A stretch of DNA of 64,000 bases from RYN-111 sp046723735 (GCA_046723735.1 JBKOVB010000056.1:1-64000); one strand, 5' to 3'; shown: positions 16,285-26,941, numbered from the stretch's first letter. The notes: generated from the sequence alone by a model not told the origin. Made by a program: numbers and translations.

Positions 16285-17291
16285 CGGACCACCACCTCGA
16301 CCGGCAGCGCGCTGTCGGCCGGCAGGTCCAACGGCGACGGCGGCGTGCCGACGGCGACGAGGCGCTCCCCCAGTGCGGCCACCATCGCGCCGTTGTCGGT
16401 GCACAGGCCCGGGCGCGGCACGCGCAGCACGATCCCCGCGGCGTCACAGCGCTCCTGCGCCAGCGCCCGCAGCCGGCTGTTCGCCGCCACCCCACCACCG
16501 ATGAGCAGATGCCCGACGCCCGTGTCCCGGCAGGCGCGCACCGCCTTGGCGGTGAGCACGTCGACTACCGCCTCCTGGAAGCTCGCGCACACGTCGGCGA
16601 CCGGCACCGGCCCGTCGTGCTTCTCGACCCAGCGGGCCACCGCGGTCTTGAGGCCGCTGAAGGAGACGTCGTAGGAGTCGTCGTTGATCATCCCGCGCGG
16701 GAACGGGATCGTGGCCCCGCCGTCCCGCGCCGCCTTGTCGACCACCGGCCCGCCCGGGAACCCCAGCCCCAGCAGCCGGGCGACCTTGTCGAACGCCTCC
16801 CCCGCGGCGTCGTCGACGGTCTGGCCGAGCGGCACCAGCGTCTTGGTGACGTCCTCCACGAGCAGCAGCGACGAGTGCCCCCCGGAGACCAGGAGCGCGA
16901 CGGTCGGCTCGGGGAGCGGCCCGTGCTCCAGCACGTCGACGGCCACGTGGGCGGCGAGGTGGTTCACGCCGTAGAGGGGCTTGTCGAGGGCGAGGGCGTA
17001 GGCCTTCGCCGCGGCCACCCCGACGAGCAAAGCGCCGGCCAGCCCGGGGCCGCTCGTCACCGCGACGGCGTCCAGCTCGGCCAGGGTCACGCCGGCCGTG
17101 GCGAGCGCCCGCTGCACGGTCGGGACCATCGCCTCGAGATGCGCCCGCGAGGCCACCTCGGGCACCACCCCGCCGTACCGGACGTGCTCGTCGACACTGC
17201 TGGCCACCGCGTCGGCGAGCAGCACGCCGTCGCGGACGATCCCGATCCCGGTCTCGTCGCAGCTCGTCTCGATCCCCAGCACCAGCGGCAC
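16281..17291 (-). CDS. tsaD: tRNA t6A37 threonylcarbamoyltransferase TsaD
   Basis: A 336-residue ASKHA-fold protein that transfers threonylcarbamoyl to A37 of ANN-decoding tRNAs, with TsaB and TsaE. Visible landmarks are LGIETSCDETG, the metal-binding HLAAHVAVD, SGGHSSLLLV, and GGGVAANSRLR near the C-terminus. The GTG at 17291 gives the conserved start; the open frame extends 34 codons upstream without conservation. It is downstream of rimI and coupled to a small ABM-like gene. Confidence 0.97.
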   Translation of the reverse strand: MPLVLGIETSCDETGIGIVRDGVLLADAVASSVDEHVRYGGVVPEVASRAHLEAMVPTVQRALATAGVTLAELDAVAVTSGPGLAGALLVGVAAAKAYALALDKPLYGVNHLAAHVAVDVLEHGPLPEPTVALLVSGGHSSLLLVEDVTKTLVPLGQTVDDAAGEAFDKVARLLGLGFPGGPVVDKAARDGGATIPFPRGMINDDSYDVSFSGLKTAVARWVEKHDGPVPVADVCASFQEAVVDVLTAKAVRACRDTGVGHLLIGGGVAANSRLRALAQERCDAAGIVLRVPRPGLCTDNGAMVAALGERLVAVGTPPSPLDLPADSALPVEVVVR

Positions 17292-17427
17292 GCCGACCAG
17301 CCTAGAAGGCCTTCTCCCGACCGCATGTCTCCCGAGATGTAGGTCCGGGCATGGCCATGCCGCCGATCCTGAGCGTGAGTGGTCCTCGCGCAAGCGGCGA
17401 GACGGCGATCTCGCAAGACAAGCAGGG

Positions 17428-17859
17428 TCAGGTGCGGGTCATCACGACGGCGTCGACGCCGCCCGGGTAGTAGCCGCGGCGCAGCCCGGTACGACGGAAG
17501 CCGTGCCGCTCGTACAACCGCTGGGCCGACGCGTTGTCGGCCCGGACCTCGAGGAGGACGGGCCTGCCGCGCGGCGCGTGCGCGAGCAGGTCCTGCAGGA
17601 GCAACGCCCCGATGCCCTTGCCCTGCTGCCCCGGTGCGACGCCGACGGTCTGCACGAAGCACTCGTCCGGGTAGACGCACAGGCCGGCGTACCCGACCAC
17701 CTCGTCGTCCTCGACCGCCACCACGTAGTGACGCGTGTCGGTCTGCCCGAGCTCGGACCAGAAGTGGTGCGCGGTCCAGGGCTCCGGCTGGAACAGCTTC
17801 TCCTCGATCGGCAGCACCTGCTCGACGTGCCACCAGCGGAAGCGCTCGATCCTCACCAC
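17428..17859 (-). CDS. rimI: Ribosomal protein S18-alanine N-acetyltransferase RimI
   Basis: A 143-residue GNAT protein. It has the acetyl-CoA binding segment GVAPGQQGKGIGALLL, the LEVRADNASAQRLYERHGF motif and RRGYYPGGVDAVVMTR typical of RimI. It acetylates the S18 N-terminus in E. coli; in Actinobacteria it travels with tsaB and tsaD. Two adjacent GTG codons (17859, 17856) are possible starts; the second gives the 4-nt overlap with the upstream gene that is standard in this cluster. Confidence 0.93.
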   Translation of the reverse strand: MVRIERFRWWHVEQVLPIEEKLFQPEPWTAHHFWSELGQTDTRHYVVAVEDDEVVGYAGLCVYPDECFVQTVGVAPGQQGKGIGALLLQDLLAHAPRGRPVLLEVRADNASAQRLYERHGFRRTGLRRGYYPGGVDAVVMTRT

Positions 17860-18404
17860 GAGGCGGGCTCGGTCACGGTGCGGCCGTGGCGCACGTCCAC
17901 GCGGTGCAGGACGTCACCGGCCCGCAGGTGCACCTCCTGGTCCAGCACCCCGAGCCAGACTGACCCGGGCACCGCGTCGCTCTCCCACGCCAGCCCGTCC
18001 GCGTCGTAGGCCGCCAGGACGTCGTCGTCGAGCAGCAGCGCCAGCTCGCCCACCGGTTCGAAGTGCCGCACGGTCCAGCGGTCGATGCGCCACCAGCGGT
18101 CGGGGTCGCGGCTGTCGACGAGGTACGGCGGGCCGCCGGCCGCCACGAAGACCGTGTCCGGGTGCGGCCACGAGGCCACGAGGTTCAGCCGGCCGGGCAG
18201 GTTGTCCGAGGCGAACACGCCGGTCCAGACCGGGCCGCCGAGCGGGGTGATGCGCAGCCACACGCCGTCAGAGCCACCCTCGCGACTGGCCCCGGGGTAG
18301 TAGACGACGTGGCGGGGCTGCCCGGGCAGGGTGGTGACCCGAAGCTTGTGCTCCTGGACGGCCTCCCAGCTATGCGGAAAGGCGTCCAGCCACTCCGCGC
18401 TCAT
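17853..18404 (-). CDS. Conserved hypothetical protein between tsaB and rimI
   Basis: A 183-residue, Trp- and Asp-rich protein with many short beta segments (WLRITPLGGPVWTGVFASD, TVFVAAGGPPYLVDS, LALLLDDDVLAAYDADGLAW). It has no signal peptide, membrane helix or motif that I recognise. It starts at an ATG overlapping the tsaB stop by 4 nt and ends overlapping rimI, so it is translationally locked into the t6A/RimI cluster. The pattern suggests a beta-sandwich or partial propeller. Function unknown. Confidence 0.8.
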   Translation of the reverse strand: MSAEWLDAFPHSWEAVQEHKLRVTTLPGQPRHVVYYPGASREGGSDGVWLRITPLGGPVWTGVFASDNLPGRLNLVASWPHPDTVFVAAGGPPYLVDSRDPDRWWRIDRWTVRHFEPVGELALLLDDDVLAAYDADGLAWESDAVPGSVWLGVLDQEVHLRAGDVLHRVDVRHGRTVTEPASW

Positions 18405-18988
18405 CGCGCGCTGAGCTCCACCGCGTCGGGGCGCCGCAGGTAGAGCGGGGTGAGCGGGAGCTGCTCGTGCCGCGACGCCCGGGCAAGTGCCCCGACCTGC
18501 GGGTACCGCGGCTCGGCATCGGTCGCGAACCCGTAGAGCTGCGCCCCGTCGCCGACCACTCGCCGACCGGCCAGCGCCGCGCGGGCCTCGTCAGGCTTGG
18601 TGACGTGCGGTCCGTCGACGCGGCGGGCGTCGTCGTCGTACACCGCCCAGTAGACCTCCTTGCGACGGGCGTCGGTGACGACTCCGGTCCCGGGAGCCGC
18701 GAGGCCGTCGAGCGAGCACACGCCGACGACCGGCAGGCCGCGCGCCTCCGCAAAGGCCGCGGCCGTCACGATGCCGACCCGGAGCCCGGTGAACGGGCCG
18801 GGGCCGACGCCGACGACGACGGTGTCAGGGGTGCCCTTGGTGAGGACGGCCTGCACGTTCAGCGCGAGCAGCTCGCCGTGCCTGCGGGCGTCGATCTCGA
18901 CGGCTTCGGCGACGACCGTCAGGTCGTCGAGGTCCACCAACCCGGCGGTGACGGCGGGCGTGGAGGTGTCGAGGACGAGGGCGAGCAC
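18401..18988 (-). CDS. tsaB: t6A complex scaffold TsaB
   Basis: A 195-residue paralogue of TsaD that holds the bacterial t6A complex together. The family signatures are LVLDTSTPAVTAGL at the start and GVGPGPFTGLRVGIVTAAAFA in the middle. It has an ATG start. It is the first gene of tsaB-hypothetical-rimI-tsaD-small gene, all overlapping or close. A repeat element lies directly upstream (19015-19076), so its promoter must lie in or beyond that element. Confidence 0.95.
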   Translation of the reverse strand: MLALVLDTSTPAVTAGLVDLDDLTVVAEAVEIDARRHGELLALNVQAVLTKGTPDTVVVGVGPGPFTGLRVGIVTAAAFAEARGLPVVGVCSLDGLAAPGTGVVTDARRKEVYWAVYDDDARRVDGPHVTKPDEARAALAGRRVVGDGAQLYGFATDAEPRYPQVGALARASRHEQLPLTPLYLRRPDAVELSAR

Positions 18989-19014
18989 GCCTCCGAGGCT
19001 AGTCGCGCGGGCCC

Positions 19015-19076
19015 GACGGGAGTCGCGTCACGCCCCGTCCCGCGGCGCGCGAACGGGGCGGCGCACACGTCAGACC
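19015..19076. repeat. 62-nt palindromic element, decayed copy
   Basis: The left outer arm GACGGGAGTCG (19015-19025), 5 nt, inner arm CGCCCC (19031-19036), an 18-nt loop and GGGGCG (19055-19060) match the copies at 29797 and 31645 in sequence and spacing. The right outer arm position (19066-19076) no longer reads CGACTCCCGTC and overlaps the stop codon of the acyl-CoA ligase gene. Confidence 0.75.
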
Positions 19077-20608
19077 GGGGGCTTGGCGTCCGCCAGCTCG
19101 CGCAGGACGTTCTTGGCGACCTTCTCGAGGGTGGCGCGGGGGAACTCCTCGACGACGTACACCGCCCGGGGCACCTTGAAGTCCGCAAGGTTCGCCGCGC
19201 ACGCCTCGATGATCTGCTTCTCGAAGACGCTGTCGTCGGGCTCCGCGCCCGGGCCCTTGATGACGAACGCGACCGGCACCATCGACAGCCACTCGTGCTG
19301 CTTGCCCACGACGGCGATCTCCGCGATGCCCGGCACCGTGCGGCACATGTCCTCGACCTCGCGGGCGCTGACGTTCTCACCGCCGACCTTGATGAGGTCC
19401 TTGTCGCGGTCGGTGTAGACGACGTTGCCGCCCTCGACGACCTTGACCATGTCGCCTGTCTTGAACCAGCCGTCCTCGGTGAACGAGGCGGCGTTCGCCT
19501 CGGGGTTGTCGAAGTACTCAAGGAAGAGCTGCACGCCGCGGGTGCCCCGCACCCACAGCTCGCCGGTCTCGCCCTGGGCGACCGGCTCGCCGGTCTCCTT
19601 CGACACGACCAGGCACTCGTAGCCCGGCGTGGGGTGCCCCATCGACATCCGCGGCCAGCCCTCCTGGGGCCGACCGGTGATCGCGTGCGTCACCGTCTCG
19701 GTCATCCCGTAGGCGGCGTAGACCCGCAACCCGAGCCAGGCGTCCACCTCGGGCATGATCATTCCGAAGACGCCGGCGCGGATCGAGTGCTCCTTCGGCG
19801 CCTCAGGCAGCTGGAACGCGCTGAACACGAACGGCATCAGCGAGATGTGCGTGACCTGGTGCTTCTGCACGACCGGCCAGAACCCGGACGTCGACCACTT
19901 CGGGGTCAGCACGACGGTGGCGCCGACGCCGAGCACCGCCCAGATCGACCAGCTCTGCGCGTTGACGTGGAAGAACGGCAGGTAGACGAGGTAGATGTCG
20001 TCGCCGTTCAGGTCGACGTTCCGCGGGCCGATCCGGCCCGCCCAGACGGCGTTCGCGTGCGTGTGCACGACAGCCTTCGGCTTCGACGTGGTGCCGCTGG
20101 TGAAGAGGATCCCGGCGGGCAGCATCGGCTCGGGCTCGCGGGTCGGAGCGGCGTCGGCGTCGCCGTACAGCATCTCGAGCTCGTCGGTCGTCACGATCCA
20201 GCGCAGCTGCGGTCCCGCCTCGCGCACCAGGTCCGCGTACGACGGCTGCACGACCGCCGCAACGCACTGCGCCTTCTCGACGAAGTAGCCGACCTCGGCC
20301 GCGACCGAGCGCGTGTTGGTCGTGACGCCGACCGCGCCGATCCAGGCGCAGGCGTACCACCCGAGCACCGCCTCCGGGCAGTTGTCCGCGTGGATCAGGA
20401 CCTTGTCGCCCTTGGCGATGCCACGCGCGACGAACCCGGCCGCGAGCCGCTTCACGTCGGTGAGGAACGCGGCGTAGGTCCAGCTGCGGCCCTCGCCCTC
20501 GCGCGGCTCCCACACGAGGAACGGGTGGTCGGGCTTGACGGTCGCCCAGTGGGTGAGCAGCCAGGGGATGTCCTGGCCCTGCATCTGGAGCGCGGCGACG
20601 TCGGCCAT
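19070..20608 (-). CDS. AMP-forming acyl-CoA synthetase (CaiC-like)
   Basis: A 512-residue member of the ANL superfamily. It has the P-loop TSGTTSKPKAVVHTH, YAAYGMTETVTH (A5), TGDMVKVVEGGNVVYTDRDK with KDLIKVGGENVSAREVE (A8), and a C-terminal domain with the adenylation Lys in RATLEKVAKNVLRE. The subgroup looks like crotonobetaine/carnitine- or medium-chain acyl-CoA ligases; the true acid is unknown. The ATG at 20608 has AAAGGA 7 nt upstream. It lies downstream of a second, different acyl-CoA ligase, separated by a long inverted repeat, so the two are probably separate transcription units. Confidence 0.9.
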   Translation of the reverse strand: MADVAALQMQGQDIPWLLTHWATVKPDHPFLVWEPREGEGRSWTYAAFLTDVKRLAAGFVARGIAKGDKVLIHADNCPEAVLGWYACAWIGAVGVTTNTRSVAAEVGYFVEKAQCVAAVVQPSYADLVREAGPQLRWIVTTDELEMLYGDADAAPTREPEPMLPAGILFTSGTTSKPKAVVHTHANAVWAGRIGPRNVDLNGDDIYLVYLPFFHVNAQSWSIWAVLGVGATVVLTPKWSTSGFWPVVQKHQVTHISLMPFVFSAFQLPEAPKEHSIRAGVFGMIMPEVDAWLGLRVYAAYGMTETVTHAITGRPQEGWPRMSMGHPTPGYECLVVSKETGEPVAQGETGELWVRGTRGVQLFLEYFDNPEANAASFTEDGWFKTGDMVKVVEGGNVVYTDRDKDLIKVGGENVSAREVEDMCRTVPGIAEIAVVGKQHEWLSMVPVAFVIKGPGAEPDDSVFEKQIIEACAANLADFKVPRAVYVVEEFPRATLEKVAKNVLRELADAKPPV

Positions 20609-20695
20609 GGGCGGGTCCTTTCGGAGCAGAACTGAAACGTGTTCTACACCATCAGTAACTCCGGCGACCACCCCGCGACCACTTCACCCCGCTGT

Positions 20696-20764
20696 TCATG
20701 ATCAACAGGACTTCCTGCCCCGACACGCCCGGCGCGTCGTGACCAGAAGTCCTGTTGATCATGA
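20696..20764. repeat. 69-nt inverted repeat between two acyl-CoA ligase genes
   Basis: TCATGATCAACAGGACTTC (20696-20714) is repeated perfectly in inverse at 20746-20764 with a 31-nt spacer. The arms are A/T-richer than their surroundings. It could terminate the upstream ligase gene (stop at 20785) or be a mobile palindromic repeat. No transposase is near. Confidence 0.85.
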
Positions 20765-20784
20765 GATGGAGCGGTCGGCCGACC

Positions 20785-22314
<1,530 letters not shown>

Positions 22315-22382
22315 AGATGCTCCTCGATGCTCGGTGTGACGGCGCCGAGTCTTCCCTGCCGTGCCGTCGCTGGCCAAGGGTC

Positions 22383-22820
22383 CTACACCCTCCACCGTGG
22401 GCCGACACCGGTCACCGTCACGACGCGTACGTCGTCGTCCCGCCGGTCGACCCGCACGTCGAGGTGGCTCTCCGCGAGCTGCTCCACGACTCCGTCGCCC
22501 CACTCGACGACGACGACGGCCCGGTCGAGCTCTTCGTCGATCTCGAGGTCGTCGAGATCCAGGCGGCCGCTGTCGCGCAGCCGGTAGGCGTCCACGTGCA
22601 CCAGCGGCAGCGGTCCCGGGTGCACCCGCGCGATGACGAACGTCGGGCTGGTCACCCGCCCCCGCACGCCCAAGCCCTCGCCGATCCCCTGCGTGAGAGC
22701 GGTCTTGCCCGCGCCGAGCGGGCCGCTGAGGACGACCAGGTCGCCGGCCCGCAGCGTCGTGGCCAGCTCACGCCCGAACGCCCGGGTGTCCTCCACGCTG
22801 GGCAGCACCCGCGTCGTCAC
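22383..22820 (-). CDS. tsaE: t6A biosynthesis ATPase TsaE
   Basis: A 145-residue P-loop protein. It has Walker A GPLGAGKTALTQG, TSPTFVIARVHPG and HVDAYRLRD, all typical of TsaE. It drives turnover of the TsaB-TsaD complex by ATP hydrolysis. The GTG start at 22820 overlaps the uracil-DNA glycosylase stop by 4 nt. It is the last gene of the glmS-to-tsaE cluster, about 3.4 kb from tsaB because of the two intervening ligase genes. Confidence 0.95.
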   Translation of the reverse strand: MTTRVLPSVEDTRAFGRELATTLRAGDLVVLSGPLGAGKTALTQGIGEGLGVRGRVTSPTFVIARVHPGPLPLVHVDAYRLRDSGRLDLDDLEIDEELDRAVVVVEWGDGVVEQLAESHLDVRVDRRDDDVRVVTVTGVGPRWRV

Positions 22821-23365
22821 GACGCGAGCTCCACCGCCGCGCGCAGGTCCTCGCGCAGCAGCCGCATCGGCTCGCCCTGCGGACCGCCGCGCAGCGCCGC
22901 CGCCGGGTGGTACGTCGGAAGCACCCGCCTCCCGTCCACCTCGTGCACCCGGCCTCGGACCTCGGCCAGCGTCACGGACCCCAGGAACCACCGGGTGGCT
23001 GACAGACCCAGAGGTACGACGACAGCCGCCTCCACCTGCGCCAGCTGGGCCTTGAGCCACGGTCGGCACGAGGACGTCTCGACACGGCTCGGGACCCGGT
23101 TGCCCGGCGGTCGGCACTTCACGGTGTTGAGCACCGCCACGTCAGGGCGCGGCATCCCGGCCTCGGCCAGCAGCCGGTCGAGCAGCTGGCCGGAGCGGCC
23201 GACGAAGGGCACACCGTGCGCGTCCTCCTGCGCGCCGGGCGCCTCACCGACGACGAGCAGCCGCGCGGCGGGAGGGGTCTGGCCCACGACGACCTGGGTG
23301 CGCGTGGACGCGAGCCCGGGGCAGCGTGTGCACCCCTGCATCGCGGCGGAGAGCGGCGTCGTCAT
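22817..23365 (-). CDS. udg: Family 4/5-type uracil-DNA glycosylase with Fe-S cluster
   Basis: A 182-residue uracil-DNA glycosylase that excises uracil from DNA. Motif GEAPGAQED (about 41-49) and the second motif HPAAAL (H153) are present. C12, C15, C84 and C100 are placed as in the 4Fe-4S cluster of family 4 enzymes. The ATG overlaps the hydrolase stop by 4 nt. It is inserted between the alpha/beta hydrolase and tsaE, which are commonly adjacent in relatives. Confidence 0.9.
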   Translation of the reverse strand: MTTPLSAAMQGCTRCPGLASTRTQVVVGQTPPAARLLVVGEAPGAQEDAHGVPFVGRSGQLLDRLLAEAGMPRPDVAVLNTVKCRPPGNRVPSRVETSSCRPWLKAQLAQVEAAVVVPLGLSATRWFLGSVTLAEVRGRVHEVDGRRVLPTYHPAAALRGGPQGEPMRLLREDLRAAVELAS

Positions 23366-24429
23366 GCGGAGCGACGCCGGGGGCTCAGCGCCCGTCGTAC
23401 CAGGGCCCGCAGCTGCAGCGTCACGAGCGCTTGCCGCTCGAGCATCACCATGTGCCCGGCGCCCTCGAGGACGACCAGCTGGGCATGGGGCAGCGCCTCC
23501 GCGATGGCCCGGCTGTGGCTGACCGGTGTCATCACGTCCTTGCTGCCCACCAGCACGAGGGTCTCGACGTCCTCGAGCACCGGCAGGGCTGCCAGCTTGT
23601 CGTGGTCGACGAACGTGTCGTAGAACTCCGCGATCACCTCGACCGGCGTGCTGCGGTTCATCTGCTCGGTGAACTCGACGAGCGAGGGCGGTACGCCGGG
23701 CCCGAACGCACCACGCCGGGTGAGCAGGAAGGCCAGGTCCGACCCGACCCGGCGGCCGTGCTCGAACACGTCGGGCCGGGCGCGCATCCCGCGCGTGACG
23801 TGCGGCATCAGGCGGTGGCCGACCTTGGCAGCGAAGGCCGGCAGCCCCACCGCGACCTCGCCCAGCACACCGGGCGACGTCGCGACCAACGCCACCCCGA
23901 CGACCCGGTCCCCGAACAGCTCCGGGTGGTGCTGGGCGAGCGCCATGATCGTCATGCCGCCCATGGAGTGCCCGACGAGCACCACCTTGCCGGTGGGGGC
24001 GCACGTCTGCAGGACCGCGTAGAGGTCGTGCCCGAGCTGGTCGATGGTGGAGCCGTCGTGGCTGCTGCGGCCGCTCTTGCCGTGCGAGCGCTGGTCCCAG
24101 AAGACGAGCTTGCCCGGGTTGTCCTCGGCCAGCGCCTGCCGTTGGTAGTGCCAGGAGGCCGACGTCAGGCAGTAGCCGTGGCAGAACACCACCGTCAGCG
24201 GCGCGTGCTCGGGACCCACCTCCTCGACGTGCAGCAGCACGCCGTCGTCGGCCATCACCTCCTTGACCCGGTCCGCGGGCAGCTGGAAGAACGGCTCGTC
24301 CGCCTCCGGGTCCGGCTCGAGACGGGCCCGGCCGACGGCGTACCGCTCGGCCGCCAGACCGGCGGCGGCGCCCAGCACCACCGCACCGGCGACGGCGCCG
24401 ACGAGCCCAGCCGTACGACGCTTGCTCAC
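23362..24429 (-). CDS. Alpha/beta-fold hydrolase with N-terminal membrane segment
   Basis: A 355-residue hydrolase. One hydrophobic segment near the start (LVGAVAGAVVLGAAAGLAAE) could be a signal anchor. The catalytic core has VVFCHGYCLTSASWHYQ (oxyanion loop), the nucleophile elbow GHSMGG, Asp in LVGSKDVMTP and His in GAGHMVMLER. The substrate is unknown; carboxylesterase or lipase activity is likely. The GTG start at 24429 overlaps the alr stop by 4 nt. The same neighbour is common between alr and tsaE in Actinobacteria. Confidence 0.9.
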   Translation of the reverse strand: MSKRRTAGLVGAVAGAVVLGAAAGLAAERYAVGRARLEPDPEADEPFFQLPADRVKEVMADDGVLLHVEEVGPEHAPLTVVFCHGYCLTSASWHYQRQALAEDNPGKLVFWDQRSHGKSGRSSHDGSTIDQLGHDLYAVLQTCAPTGKVVLVGHSMGGMTIMALAQHHPELFGDRVVGVALVATSPGVLGEVAVGLPAFAAKVGHRLMPHVTRGMRARPDVFEHGRRVGSDLAFLLTRRGAFGPGVPPSLVEFTEQMNRSTPVEVIAEFYDTFVDHDKLAALPVLEDVETLVLVGSKDVMTPVSHSRAIAEALPHAQLVVLEGAGHMVMLERQALVTLQLRALVRRALSPRRRSA

Positions 24430-25541
24430 GCCTCGCCCCCGCCGACGTACTCGCGGGGCAGCCGCGGCCCCATCCGGGTCACCACCTCGTAGTCGATGGT
24501 CCCCATCGCAGCCGCCCAGTCGTCCGCGAGCGGACCGCCGGGCTCGCCGAACAGCACCACCTCGTCGCCCGGCCGGACGTCCTGGTCGCCCACGTCGACG
24601 ACGAGCTGGTCCATCGCCACCCGCCCGCACACCCGGTGTTGCTGCCCGCCGACGAGCACCGGAGCGGTGTTCGAGGCGGCGACCGGGACGCCGTCGCCGT
24701 ACCCCAGGGGAACCAGCGCGAGCGTGGTCTCGCGGTCGGTCGTGTAGAGGTGGTCGTAGCTGACGCCCGCGCCCGCCGGCACCCGCTTCACGAGCGCGAC
24801 GTGCGAGCGCACCGACATCACGGGACGCAGCCCGAAGTCCTGGTCAGGGACCGGGCGCAGGCCGTAGAGCGCGGCGCCCGCTCGCACGAGGTCGTAGTGC
24901 GTGTCCGGAGCGGTGAGCAGTGCGCCGGAGTTCGCGAGGTGCCGCACCTCGGGACGCAGCCCGTGACCGGCCGCCACGTCCAGCGCCTCGACGAAGGCAG
25001 TGCTCTGCGCGCGGTTGCTCGGGTGGTCGGGCCCCTTCTCGGAGGAGGCGAAGTGGCTCCACACGCCGACGACAGCGACGCTGCCGTCGGCCTCCGCCTT
25101 GGCCGCTGCCTCGCACAGGGCCGGCCAGTCGTCGGCCGTCGCCCCGCCCCGGGACAGGCCGGTGTCGGCCTTGAGGTGCAGCCTCGCCGTACGCCCGGTC
25201 TGCTCCGCCGCCGCCACGGCCCGGTCCAGCTCCGCGCGGCTGTAGACCCCGAGGTCCACGTCGGCGGCCACCGCCGGGGCGAGGTCCTCGCCCGGCACGA
25301 ACAGCCAGCACAGCACCGGGGCGTCGAGGCCGGCCGCCCGCAGGCCCAACGCCTCCTCCAGGAAGGCGACGCCCAGCCAGCTCGCGCCACCGGCGAGCGC
25401 CGCCCTCGCCACCGGGACCATGCCGTGGCCGTAGCCGTCCGCCTTGACGACAGCCATCACGGCGGCGTCGCGGGCGTGCGCGCGGGCCACGCCCACGTTG
25501 TGCACGAGGGCGTCCAGGTCCACACGAGCCAGGGAGCGCAC
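24426..25541 (-). CDS. alr: Alanine racemase
   Basis: A 371-residue PLP enzyme that makes D-alanine for peptidoglycan. The PLP lysine is K33 in VVKADGYGHG; the second base Tyr lies in AGAGVSYDHLY; CGRVAMDQLVVDVG is the conserved C-terminal barrel motif. The GTG start at 25541 lies 4 nt after the upstream nnr stop. The open frame runs further upstream, but only across the nnr gene. It is expected to act in the cytoplasm as a homodimer. Confidence 0.96.
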   Translation of the reverse strand: MRSLARVDLDALVHNVGVARAHARDAAVMAVVKADGYGHGMVPVARAALAGGASWLGVAFLEEALGLRAAGLDAPVLCWLFVPGEDLAPAVAADVDLGVYSRAELDRAVAAAEQTGRTARLHLKADTGLSRGGATADDWPALCEAAAKAEADGSVAVVGVWSHFASSEKGPDHPSNRAQSTAFVEALDVAAGHGLRPEVRHLANSGALLTAPDTHYDLVRAGAALYGLRPVPDQDFGLRPVMSVRSHVALVKRVPAGAGVSYDHLYTTDRETTLALVPLGYGDGVPVAASNTAPVLVGGQQHRVCGRVAMDQLVVDVGDQDVRPGDEVVLFGEPGGPLADDWAAAMGTIDYEVVTRMGPRLPREYVGGGEA

Positions 25542-25545
25542 GGCG

Positions 25546-26928
25546 TCAGTCTTCCGCACGCAACGCCCGCAGCACGCGTGGCCACGCCTCGATGAGGCCG
25601 CCTGCTCCCGGACCGGCGAGCGCGCCCGCCCGCCCGTGCAGGTGCGCCCCGACGCTCGCGGCGTCCAGCGGGTCGAGGCCCTGGGCGAGCAGCGACCCGA
25701 TCGCCCCGGACAGCACGTCACCCGAGCCCGCGCTGGCGAGCGCCGGGTTGCCCGTCGTGTTGACGCGCACGCGGCCGTCCGGGGCGGCGACCACGGTGGC
25801 GTCGCCCTTGAGCAGCACGTGCACGCTGTGCTCGGCCGCGAGCCGGCGCGCCGCACCGATCCGGTCAGGGCCGACCTCCGCGCCGAACCGTGCGAACTCG
25901 CGGTCGTGCGGGGTCAGCACCGTCGGTGCGGTGCGCCGCTGCAACAGGTACGGGTGCTGCGCGCACAGCGTCAGCGCGTCCGCGTCCACGAGCACCGGCA
26001 CGTCGGTGCTGAGCACGTGCAGCAGCAGCGGTTCGGCGTCCAGGCCCAGGCCCGGCCCGACCACCCACGCCTGCACCTGGCCGGTCTGTTCGAACGTCGA
26101 GGTGACGACCGCCTCGGGCCAGTGCGCACGCACCTGCGCGGCCGGCGCGTCGGCGCCGACGTACCGCACCATGCCGGCGCCCGCGCGGACCGCCGCGCCC
26201 ACGGCGAGCACCGGCGCCCCCGTGTACGTCGGGGACCCCGCCGCCACGCCCAGCACTCCTCGGGCGTACTTGTCCGCGGTGGGTGCGAGGACAGGCAGCA
26301 GCGCGCGCGCGTCGGCGTCGCTGAGCGCCTCCACGTCCGGTTCCGGAAGGGTCAGCCCGACGTCGACGAGCTCCAGCTCCCCGACGTGCGACCGGGCCAG
26401 CAGCAGCCCCGGCTTGAGCGTCCCGAAGGTGACCGTGAGGTCGGCGCGGACGGCCCCGGGCGAGACCTCGCCGGTGTCCGCGTCGACCCCGCTCGGCACG
26501 TCGACGGCCACGACGTAGGCCGCCCCCAGGCCCGCCACGACCACCGCCGCGGCCGGTCGCAGCGGGCCGCGGCCGCCGATGCCGACGAGACCGTCGAGCA
26601 CCACCTCGGCGGCCTCCAGCGCCTCCGGAGTGCCCACCCGACCGCCTGCGCGCAGGAACGCCGCGAACGCGTCGGGCACCGGGTCGCCGACGAGCACCGC
26701 CACGACGGCCGCGCCCCGTCGGGCCAGCCACGCGCCGGCCCAGAGGGTGTCGGCGCCGTTGTTGCCCGCGCCCACGAGAAGGGCCACGCGTGCGCCGTAC
26801 ACGAAGGGCAACCGCCGGGCCACCGCGACGGCGAGCCCGGTCGACGCCCGCGCCATGAGCGGTACGCCCGCCGCGAGCAGCGGCTCCTCGGCGGCCCGCA
26901 CCTGCGCGACGGTGTGGGCGGCCCTCAC
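25546..26928 (-). CDS. nnr: Bifunctional NAD(P)H-hydrate epimerase / dehydratase
   Basis: A 460-residue fusion that repairs hydrated NAD(P)H. The N-terminal epimerase (YjeF_N, about 1-205) has LLVGAGNNGADTLWAG and VAVDVPSGVDADTGE. The C-terminal dehydratase (carbohydrate kinase-like, about 215-455) has TPHDREFARF, LLKGDATVVAAPDG and NPALASAGSGDVLSG. Fusion is the normal state in many bacteria. The start is GTG. It sits between acpS and alr, the standard actinobacterial order. Confidence 0.95.
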   Translation of the reverse strand: MRAAHTVAQVRAAEEPLLAAGVPLMARASTGLAVAVARRLPFVYGARVALLVGAGNNGADTLWAGAWLARRGAAVVAVLVGDPVPDAFAAFLRAGGRVGTPEALEAAEVVLDGLVGIGGRGPLRPAAAVVVAGLGAAYVVAVDVPSGVDADTGEVSPGAVRADLTVTFGTLKPGLLLARSHVGELELVDVGLTLPEPDVEALSDADARALLPVLAPTADKYARGVLGVAAGSPTYTGAPVLAVGAAVRAGAGMVRYVGADAPAAQVRAHWPEAVVTSTFEQTGQVQAWVVGPGLGLDAEPLLLHVLSTDVPVLVDADALTLCAQHPYLLQRRTAPTVLTPHDREFARFGAEVGPDRIGAARRLAAEHSVHVLLKGDATVVAAPDGRVRVNTTGNPALASAGSGDVLSGAIGSLLAQGLDPLDAASVGAHLHGRAGALAGPGAGGLIEAWPRVLRALRAED

Positions 26929-26941
26929 CCGGGCTCCCCGG

